Part shown: piece after piece, positions 55,649-64,000 of the stretch | Position numbering within the stretch: position 1 is the stretch's first letter | Layout: every line of letters starts with the position of its first letter | DNA from: Cryphonectria parasitica EP155 | Lineage: Eukaryota; Ascomycota; Sordariomycetes; Diaporthales; Cryphonectriaceae | Direction: 5' to 3' | Assembly: GCF_011745365.1 (NCBI RefSeq) | Contig: NW_024468911.1 | Span: forward strand, 2,660,759-2,724,758 | DNA length: 64,000 bases | Position numbers and translations under genes: made by a program | Notes under the pieces: model-generated | What the model was told of the DNA's origin: nothing | The model's input: only the letters and a program-made list of their open reading frames with translations | Database searches by the model: none

Positions 55649-56046
55649 GATGGCAGTTCGGCTGTGTGAGGCTCGCGTTGAGGCGTGGGTGTTGGCTGAC
55701 GAGACGTCGCGTGCGCCTTCGAAAGTTCTCGGTAAAGATTGAAGAGGTCAAAGAGGTAAGTCAATGAGAAGCAGGCAATAGGTACGAAGTTGCAGGGTGG
55801 GTCCGCCTTACCCAGGAGCCACCAATAGATAGCGTATGTCTTATCCTAGCTTGCCTAGGCCGCAGCTAGCAGCAGCGCGTCTTCTCGTTTTCTGGTAGGT
55901 ATTAGCGTTGCGCTTCACTTGCTGCACAGCTCTCTGTGCATGAACAAGCACCACGGGGGGTGTTGTTTGCTTCCCAGGTCTTGAAAATAATTCATTGACC
56001 AGTTACTTTGTTACGGCCTGCCTTGATCCAGTCTGGTGCTGTCATC
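55649..56046. promoter_or_regulatory. Divergent promoter between CEF1 and BRE2
   Basis: 398 bp between two start codons that face apart. No clear TATA box. The arrangement is seen; shared control is inference. It is the shortest divergent interval in the window. Confidence 0.5.
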
Positions 56047-57852
56047 ATGTCTGGTGACAATCCAGCAGAGACCCTCCCAAATGGAGAGGCAACGACTGCC
56101 AGTCCATCTCCCTTACCACCGAGGAGCTCTCCAGCGCCACTGCCACCAGCTGTTGCCTCTCTACCGCAAAAACGAGCTCTAGAAGACCACCACTCGCCGG
56201 CTATCTCCTCTCCGCTCAAATCAGAACACGGTGCGAAAAAGTCACAAGCAGCAGAGGATGGGGGGGTCATGGCGCGGGAAAAGCGCACCAAGAAAGAGTC
56301 TCTCAAGAAACGGGAGTCCAAGGCTGCCACCACCCCAGGCGGCGTCGAGCCCTCTCGTGCCACTCCAGACCCGAGGCAGTCCAAGAAAAACTCCAAAAAT
56401 GTGCCCCCTGCAGAGATGGGCCCTGCCCGCTACATACTTCCCCTGCCCAAAGCTGGCGATTTCGAACCCGCCCGAGGTCCGCAGCTGGCAAGTCACCACA
56501 CCGTGACAGGTCCCAGTGGCGAGCAGATCGAGTTCTTCGAAACCCAGGAGCAGTGAGTATTCCGCAGACCGCGTCTCTACGTATCGGTATTCTAATTCCA
56601 TGCTAGTGTCTATAATAAGAAGCAGTACTACTACACCCACTGCATTGCGGATCCCAAGTTCCCCTCCTCCTTCTACTACCGCCAGACAGAACCTGAGCCG
56701 TTCGGCCCGCACATGAGTTTTGAGGACGCGGCAACACATTTGTTCTTTGACAGATCAGGCAAACACATTACGACGGATAAAGGATGGAGGATGTCGCGGG
56801 CAAATGTTGCCATACGCGAGGGCACGTGGTATTGGGAGTGCAAGATTACGCGAGGGATATTAAAAGATCCTCCAGCGCTCGACTCGGAGCAGCCCGACTC
56901 TCGTGGCCATGTGCGCGTTGGATTTGCAAGGAGAGAGGCCGCCATAGATGCGCCAGCTGGCTTTGATGCCTACAGTTACGGGATCCGTGACAAGGAAGGA
57001 CAGAAGGTCTACATGTCACGGCCCAAGGATTTTTTCCCTCCTGGCGAGGACATCCGAGAAGGCGATGTCATCGGCTTGGAGATTGGTCTGCCTTCCGAGC
57101 AGCTGCATCGAAAGGTGGTATCGGGTCATTACAACCCAGCCGTCGACCTGCTTGAAGAAGCGGACCACGGCACAGCAGAAGTGCCGAATATCGTGAGAGA
57201 TCGTCTTCCCATTCGATTCAAGGCGCACATCTATTTCGAAACCCCCGACTACCACACCACACCAGAGCTTGACGACCTGATGAACCCGTCACCAATGTCT
57301 GCATCTGGCTCAGGGGCAGGCTCGTCCGAGGGCCCAAACCCAAACCACCCAATCCCATGCATGAGAACGCTACCGAAATCCTGGATCAAGGTATACAAGA
57401 ACGGAGTGGACATGGGCACGGCGTTCAATAATCTACTTGCTTTTTTGCCTCTCGCCTCGAAGCCAGCCACGGCTAAGCAGCCTGATGCGCGGGAAGGTCT
57501 TGACGACGGCATGCTAGGATACTACCCGGCCGTGAGCGTGTTTCGAGGTGGCGCTGCGGAGGTGAACTTTGGGCCCAAGTTCTGGTACCCGCCCCCAGGA
57601 TACGAGCAAGAGGACACGGGAGGTGACGTCGCCATGACCGGCACTGAGGAGCCATCCACAGTGACAGTCCAGCAGGAGGTGCCACGGCCCATGGTCGAGC
57701 GCTACGATGAACAGATCGTGGAGGATGTTGTGTACGATATCGTGGATGAGGTTGACTTCTGGATGCAGGACGGCGCAAAGGTTATCGATCGCACGCGGCG
57801 CGATGCTGATGAAGAGGTCAAGGAGTTCAAAGAGGTCGTTCAGGATGTCTGA
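56047..57852 (+). CDS. BRE2: COMPASS subunit Bre2/Ash2 (SPRY-domain protein)
   Basis: Two exons, 56047-56552 and 56607-57852, giving 583 aa. The intron is GTGAGT..CTAATTCC..CTAG, and the join reads ETQEHVYNKKQYYYTHCIAD. The N-terminal 140 residues are Pro/Ser/Lys-rich and disordered. The SPRY core starts near residue 215 with GWRMSRANVAIREGTWYWEC, then HVRVGFARREA, FDAYSYGIRDKEGQKVYMSR and EGDVIGLEI, all classic for Ash2/Bre2. It ends with GYYPAVSVFRGGAAEVNFGP. A C-terminal acidic helix (the ERYDEQIVEDVVYDIVDEVD stretch) probably acts as the Sdc1/Dpy-30 docking helix. Known: the subunit works in the Set1/COMPASS histone H3K4 methyltransferase in the nucleus. There is no PHD/winged-helix part as in animal Ash2L, which is normal for ascomycetes. 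Confidence 0.9.
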
Positions 57853-58100
57853 AATTGCAGTCAGAATCCTTCATTCTTGCACTTGAGGCGCTACAGGGGA
57901 CACAAGGAGGATTTAGGGGGAAATAATCATGAGAGATACCCACTTCGATTAGCAATTCGGAAAGCAACGAAGCCGCCATGAGAGAATGCATACTATACTC
58001 CAGAGACCACTGACTGACCACTGCATGTTATGTGAAGACCAAAGGCCAAGACTCTTTTTTTACATTGATTCTTTTATTGATTTTTATTTTTCCTCTTTCA

Positions 58101-59540
58101 TTAATCCTGCATTAAATCTACACCAACACCTCTAAGGGTGCTCACTGCCCAGTCTGGGTAGCCACTTTTTTTTGGGTATAACCTGCCAAAGAACTCCCTC
58201 AGAAACGCCGGATACCTGTCCGCAGTAATCGCCTCCCTGACCTCTCGCATGAGATTCAGTTGATACCAGACATTGTGCATAGTAAGCAGATGCGCCGCGA
58301 CCGTCTCCTTGGCGACATTATGATGAATCATGGCCCTCGAAATGCCCAGACCTTGGCTCTCCCGGCCGTCCACCTTTGGCCGACAGCAGACGCACCCACA
58401 GCCCTCCTCGATCACCCCAAAGTCGTTGGCGAACTCTGAGTTCTTCAGCTTCAGCATCCCGTGCTTGGTGATGGCGTTCCCGAACCTTGCCGTCCGCGTG
58501 GGCCACACGCAGTCGAACATGTCTGCGCCGAGGGCCACGCTGACCACCAGATCCTCTGGGTAGCCGATGCCCATGACGTATCTGGGCTTCAGGTCGGGCA
58601 GCAAAGCCGTGCAGGCACCGACGACCGCGCAGTAATCCGCCTTGGCTTCGCCGCCGCTCAGGCCGCCGATGGCGATGCCGGGGGTGTCGCGCTTGACCAT
58701 GGCCTTCGTGCACTCGCGGCGCATGTCGAGGTCGAGGCCGCCCTGGATGATGCAGAAGAGGTTCTGGGTGTCGGGCCTGCGGTGGGCGGCGATGCAGCGA
58801 TCGAGCCAGCGCACGGAGCGCTCCATGGCCTCGCGCATGCGGACCTTGTCTGGTGAGGTGGTGACGAGCACGTCGTCGAGCTGCATCATGATGTCGGAGC
58901 CGATGGAGTTTTGGAGGGACATGGAGTGTTCTGGGGTGAGGAGCATGGGCGTCCCATCGTGTGGGGAGAGGAAGCGGACGCCCTCTTCGGTTATGGTGGC
59001 TAGCTTGAGGAGGGATACCATCTGGAAGCTAGAATGCTATCGTGAGCATGTGTGTGTGCGTGTGCCCTTCTTTGGCGACGTGCGCTGCTGGGCAATGCAT
59101 GGCTGGAGGGAATGCTTAGTTTTTCTTTACCCTCCGCTATCTGTCAGGATGTTGTGTTTCCAGCCCTGAAGCTTGTGTGCACCACCAATGGCATCGAGAA
59201 CCTCCTGGCCTGGCTTGAGGCCCAGGTGATAGGTATTGTTCAGACATAACCGGCACCCCGTCTGCTCTAACTGCTCGGGAGTGATGCCCTTCAGGGAAGC
59301 CTGGGTCGCCACGGGCATGAACATGGGAAGGTTGACTGGGCCATGAGGAAGGGTAAGGAGGGAGGCGCGAGCTCGTGTGGTCTATCCCTGGTGAAGGTGC
59401 AACTGTCAGTCGAAGAGAGCTCGTCGATGGCGGCGCAGAACAAGTCAGGAGGAGGAGGGTGTGAGCCTTACGGAGCACTTAGCCACGAGCTCAAAGGTCA
59501 GGGCGCCATGGGTCGCAGACTTGGATGTCGTGGATGCCAT
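58101..59540 (-). CDS. tRNA-guanine transglycosylase (queuine tRNA-ribosyltransferase catalytic subunit)
   Basis: Three exons, 59540-59472, 59381-59131 and 59028-58101, giving 415 aa. Exon 1 begins [20 protein letters not shown]. The joins are KCS to TTRARAS, and DSGG to [10 protein letters not shown]. Motifs: TDSGGFQMVSL with the general acid/base Asp, [27 protein letters not shown] and [15 protein letters not shown], whose second Asp is the likely nucleophile. The zinc site is CGCVCC (C-x-C-x2-C) plus a His in the RAMIHHNVA element. This completeness marks the catalytic QTRT1-type subunit rather than the QTRT2-type partner that lacks parts of it. Known: the enzyme swaps guanine at wobble position 34 of GUN tRNAs for queuine in the cytosol or at mitochondria. 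It converges with BRE2 at 248 bp. Confidence 0.9.
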
Positions 59541-61716
59541 CCTCCTAGCAATCCACATAATCCCCCAAGTGAGGGGGTGAGGTTCAAGGAAAAAGGCAAC
59601 TGGTGGTCCCGTCTCGCAAAAAGAAAAGGGCGTAGCCGTCAGTCAGTCATCCGGCACTGGCAATCGCGTCAGTAAAAAAGGATAGCGCGCTGAGGTCCTG
59701 GTCCTGTACGTAAGTGATGAAGTACTTCCCATTTCAGTATAGCGTCAGATATCCAGTACCGTACTCGAGGCAACAACGACTATGGCATCTCTCCTCCCGC
59801 GTGGGTCCTCAAGTCTCTTCACAACAACCAACTTTTAAGAATTGCTTTTAGATTACAATAATACTACAAATATATGCTTGAATAATTTACCATACTGGGC
59901 TCCTTCTTCTATCTGTCTGATGGCATGGAACGTCTTCCTTCCTCCAGGATTTTCTGTATATACTTACCGACACCGACCGCACCGTTTGTTAACATAAGCA
60001 CCAGCATCCATGTAACTCAGTGTCACGAATTTACCTTTGATGGTCCCGCTTCCCTTTTCCTTTTTCTTCTGGAGCGGTGAAGATTGGGTCCTTGAATCTG
60101 GTGCATGGGATGCGCCGGGAGAGACAAGGAAAGACGCAGGCCCTGCAAACCGCGGAGGGCTCATGGCTACTCTGACTGCAGTAGTCTGTGGGTTCTGGTT
60201 TCTCTCCGTGTGTGTTATATGCCCTTATCTACTCGGCCAATCTGACTAGAAGTGAGAGAGCTCCTCAGTAACGGTTTTGTGGTTTTGAAGGCGGGAAAGG
60301 CCCCCGTCTTTCTGTGCTGATGGCAACCTGCCATCAAAAACGGGTCACGAATCCACGTTGCTCCCCTCTGGGCCTGGCAAATAGGAAATGGAAGATGGCT
60401 CTCTGAAAGCGGCACAGCCCGAGGTGACACAAAGCCTTTGGGGACGACAGATGTGTGTGGGCAAAAAGATTGCATTGCTGAGCGCTGAAGAGAAAAGAGA
60501 AAGGAAGAGAAACGCCACGAGGCCAGCTATCTGAGGCTATCAACAGGTCTGGCTGTTGGCTGGCTGGAGGGGCCGTGCACGGCCCTGGGCCAGTGAGTCA
60601 CTGGCCCTCGCATAACAGAAGTTTCGCCGTGTTCACTTCGGAGGCGGGCCCGACTACTACCTCCAGTTCAAGCGAGACAAGACTGGGTTATGCTGTGCGC
60701 GGAGCTGCAGTAGGTGTGGGATGATGCTACCCTGTATTTCTTCCTCTTCCCCGTTATTCATAAAGATCCTGCCTTTCCTGCAGGTTTGTGTGGGTGTGGA
60801 GTCATGGCCGGCTTTTTTGTGCAGTGCTACAACAAGTATTAATATTAACACTTTCTTGTCCCTCCAAACTCCAAGACAATGAGTGAGACTAGGCGCCTAT
60901 CATCGCAATCTAGGAATGTGGGAGGACGTTCGAGAACACTGTGAGACCTGCAGGCCAAGAAAATCAAAGACGAAAGAAAGGAGACGGGCGAGAAAAAAGA
61001 AGGGGAAAAAGGGAAAAGGAAAGAAAAAGGGTCGGGTTATGCGGAAGGCCGGACGTAAACAGTAACCTGCAACTAGAGAGGTCTGGCCTCGCGCTGGAGC
61101 CACATATACCTCGAGAAGAAGAAGCAATTGGTTGATTCGTGATATAGTGGTGGTCATAAATCGTGAGTTCTGACTGGTGATAGAATATTCATACACACAG
61201 ATGATTGATAGATAGATGGAAGCACCTTGAAATAGCCAAATGACAACGTTGAACCCCGCCCAACCCCAACGCCAATTACCACACAGTGAGGGCAAAGAAA
61301 TAGTGAGTCCTATGCAACATAAGACATTGAAAGTCCCCTCCAAAAATGATTGTGCGTATGATAGATCGCCTGCTGACTGCTCCGCAAATGCTGCTTATGT
61401 CCCTTTACCATGCATCTGTGTTGTGTGCGTGTGTGCGTATATGCGCGCATGGGCGCTTGTGTGTGTGTGTTTGTTCCGTGAGTCCCACAACGTGATAGTA
61501 GTAGCACTTACTGTAGTAGTAGTATGAATGAGCCCAAATCCAACCTAAATGCTGACCTTTCGTGTCGTTTGAATGTCATAATTTCATATCCGTAGCGTGA
61601 TCATTGCATCTGACCACTCAAGTACCTTCTCACCCCAAGACCGCTTCATCCAATCACGCCCGTGTGACCACCTGCAGATGCAGTCATCCTGCTGTGCGAC
61701 CGCGCCAAGGAAGGCC
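59541..61716. other. 2.2 kb intergenic region with perfect palindromes
   Basis: This holds the promoter of the transglycosylase on the left and the 3' UTR of the RBR gene on the right. No gene is recognised. AT-rich sequence (59,830-59,900), a Lys-codon-like GA-rich stretch (60,960-61,035) and GT runs (61,420-61,475) are present, together with the adjacent palindromes at 60570-60607. Confidence 0.5.
60570..60607. other. Two adjacent perfect palindromes with a TGAGTCA core
   Basis: GGGCCGTG|CACGGCCC (60570-60585) is a perfect 16-bp palindrome. One base later, GGGCCAGTGA-G-TCACTGGCCC (60587-60607) is a perfect 10-bp inverted repeat around a single G. Its centre TGAGTCA (60594-60600) is the consensus of Gcn4/Cpc1/AP-1 bZIP proteins. 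Role unknown: either a paired operator or a DNA/RNA hairpin. Confidence 0.6.
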
Positions 61717-64000
61717 CTAGGTGGTCAACTCTGCAGCGGGCTCACCGGGACCTTGCCCGATGTACATCCGCCACTCGTCGACTCTGTTTCTGTACCGCCC
61801 GTCCCCCGTCAGCCCCGCCAGGGCTGACTGTTTGACGTCCCTTGGCGAATCACGGGCATGTTGCTTCTTCACCGGCACACCGCCCCTAGGCTTGCTTAGT
61901 TCTTCGGGTTCCTCGTAGACAGGCGCGGCCGCCCTGAGGACCCTCCCGGCGCTGGGGACCTTAACCGTGCCCCTCCTGCCTGGAGGCTCTGGTGCAAGGG
62001 CAGGCGCCATCGTTGGCAGAGGCATCGTCGCAGCAGTCGGCAGCGGAGGCGGCGGACGCTGGGTCGGACGGTCCGCGTTGAATCTCTCCGCGAGCCGCGT
62101 GAGTGAGTTAGCCCGGGGGCGTCGTGCTCGACTCACGTCCTGGACATAGCCACCAGCGGGGCCCCTCTCAAACATGGGCGCTGGCTCGAGCGGCATTGTG
62201 TTGTGGGGAGGGGGCGGGACCTGTGGCATAACTATATTGCGCGGCCTAGGGCGGAAATCCTCGTTCATGAAATGGCCTGCTGCATTGCCCAGCCCCGTGA
62301 CGTCGCCAAATCCGGCCAGGAAGTCCTCATCATGTTCATCGTCGTAGTCTCGATAATTATGTAGACGTCTCGCGAGTGCCTCGTCTCGCTCTTCTTGCTG
62401 CTGTCGCAGGAGCATCTCCTCTTCGTAGGTTTGGGGCCGCGGCCGAAGCCTCGCCCGGCTGTCTCGCTGTGGGGAGGGCGGGAGTTCGACCGTGGGACGA
62501 GGGGCAAATCGGTCCCGGACAGGCATGGGGACCTGCATGTGCTGCAGCCGATCATTTTCGACGGCGTCGTAGTTAAACCAGGGGCATGTGCACGTCTTCC
62601 ACTTGGCACCGCATATATAGCAGAACTCGGCCCCACAGAGGCTAAGATGGATGGGAAAAAAAGAAAAGGAAAGGAGCGACGTCAGCGAGGGAGATCGAGT
62701 GAATAAAGAACCTCACCCAGAAATAAACAACAACATACCAAGTAATGTGATTGCAGCCCTCCTTGAGCTCGACCAGGACTTTACATTTGATGCACCGCTG
62801 CCAGCCTTCCTCTTTCGCCTGGGCCAAGAGCCTCGTCGTCTCCTCGTCCTTGGGGCAGTCCCGATCGCGGTGCCATTTCCCGCTACACTGCACACAGGCT
62901 CTGGTTCCACACTTTGAACATTTCCCATACTTCTTGCCGTCGCTGGTGTGGCGGAGGTCTTCTGGGCGGATGAACTCGCCGCAGCTGCGCTTGGGGCAGT
63001 AGATACGGTTGCGGGCCGAGTACTCGACGAATTTCTTGTTCCATGTCTTTTTGAAGTTGATGTCAAAAAGGCGGTCAACGTGTTTGAGGGGAATAAGGTC
63101 TGCGGTGCAGCATTTGGGCGGCATGTGCTGGGGGTCTGTGATGGACAATTTGAAGCTTCGCTTGAGGCATGAGTTGCACATCCGATGGCCGCACTTGAGC
63201 TTGGTCGCCTTGTGGGGAGGTAGATCATCCATACAGATGACACATTCGACCCTATATCTCATTATGATAAGCTCACGCGCTCAGAATTGATGGGTAGGGT
63301 ATGTAGGTACTTACGTCTTGACAGGTTTCCCTGAAGCATGGTGATGATGGGAATGGCCGTAGCGTGGTGAACCAAAGAAACTCCCGAGAAAGGATGAGCG
63401 TTTGGTAGAGGAGCTTACACTTTGATGTTGCGATGCAGCAGCCACAGACCCAGAACCACTGACGGTGCTCGGCCTCCGGAGCGTTGTGGACGGCGGATGG
63501 TATCGATCACGCCTCTCCACCAGCGGAGCCTCACTCTCGTAATATCGCTTTGATGATGACCTGACCCGACGTGATGAGCCAGAGCCAGGATCGACCCGAG
63601 TCAGGGCAGCTGATAGTACGTACCGCGCAGAAGGTGGTGAACGTTTGGCTTGGCTCTCGCTCCGATTTCGCCTGTGCTCTCGCGACGTGGGAGGATCATG
63701 TCTGTGATGCTTGCGACTTTCACGACGCTCAAAGCGGTCTCGAAGGTCGCGGGCGGGCGGCTCGTCATCTGAGTCTGTATCGTTCACAACGTCATTCTCT
63801 GGGGCGTGGACATGTCTAACAGAGGCGGTTCGTGAAGGTGACCGTGGTCGCTGTCGAGAGGGGGTACAGTCTCGTGGTCTCTGGTTGGCTGGAGGGAGGT
63901 GGTGGTGGTGAGGACGGTGGTACTCGAGGTCTGTCTCGTCAGGGTCTTCGTCGTCGTCGGGGCTGAATGACTCTTCTTCATGTCGAACCTGCCGACGGTA
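61717..64000 (-). CDS. RBR-type E3 ubiquitin ligase (5' end beyond right edge)
   Basis: Three visible exons, 64000-63315, 63257-62739 and 62641-61717, giving 709 codons; the frame is open through the right edge, so the start is outside. Joins: GKPVKT to YRVECVICMDDL, and GCNHITC to LCGAEFCYICG. RING1 begins at CVICMDDLPPHKATKLKCGH; the IBR has KCSKCGTRACVQCSGKWHRD; Rcat has CIKCKVLVELKEGCNHITC, where the last Cys (HITC) is the expected transthiolation cysteine. N-terminal to RING1 is a Ser/Arg/His-rich disordered region, acidic near the edge (ESFSPDDDEDPDE). After Rcat come CTCPWFNYDAVEND, then a Pro-rich disordered tail of about 280 residues ending AAELTT. Known: RBR enzymes accept ubiquitin on Rcat from an E2. 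The substrate is unknown. Fungal relatives are poorly studied. Confidence 0.85.

Noticed and set aside
54482..55669. 395-residue plus-strand Leu/Arg/Ser-rich frame opposite CEF1
   Set aside because: The opposite strand has conserved Myb repeats; composition of this frame is that of an antisense shadow.
61240..61527. 95-residue Cys/Val-rich frame
   Set aside because: It arises from GT/TG microsatellite sequence.

Overview
The window looks like nuclear DNA from a filamentous ascomycete (Pezizomycotina, most likely a Sordariomycete). The evidence is compact genes with short introns (about 50-155 bp, mostly GT..AG with CTAAC/CTGAC-like branch sites), pyrimidine-rich leaders, ascomycete-specific families (Zn2Cys6 factor, DUF3425 bZIP, L-type cyclin, an ascomycete seven-TM family), and no operons or prokaryotic signals. 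The genus cannot be named from what is visible.

Layout, left to right: URB1 (5' end outside the window, +); a 4E-T-like eIF4E-binding protein (+, 3 exons); SEC1 (-, 5 exons); a Zn2Cys6 transcription factor (-, 6 exons); a ROG1-like lipase/serine esterase (-); a DUF3425 bZIP factor (-); an L-type cyclin (-); mitochondrial EF-G2/MEF2 (-) divergent from VPS17 (+); a 5 kb gene-poor stretch; a zinc polyol dehydrogenase (+); COP9 signalosome subunit 6 (-); an AT-rich interval; a Q/P-rich protein of unknown function (+) tail-to-tail with a small Cys-rich protein (-); a seven-TM protein (-, 6 exons); NSE1 (+); a single-TM protein of unknown function (+); CEF1/CDC5 (-) divergent from BRE2/ASH2 (+); tRNA-guanine transglycosylase (-); and an RBR-type E3 ubiquitin ligase (-) whose 5' end lies beyond the right edge.

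Most genes are housekeeping: ribosome assembly, splicing, retromer sorting, exocytosis, SMC5/6, COMPASS, COP9, tRNA modification and mitochondrial ribosome recycling. They are linked by position only and I see no pathway cluster. I found no secondary-metabolite cluster, intact transposon, CRISPR array, rRNA gene or convincing tRNA gene. The exon structures were rebuilt by hand from splice signals, reading phase and family conservation. Many of them differ from the simple open frames: first exons of SEC1, the Zn2Cys6 factor and the 4E-T homologue are only 34, 19 and 98 nt long. The least explained parts are the Q/P-rich protein with its conserved C-terminal module, the small Cys-rich protein, the seven-TM and single-TM proteins, the bZIP without a visible zipper, and a pair of perfect palindromes near 60.6 kb. 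I did not find a clearly new multi-gene system.
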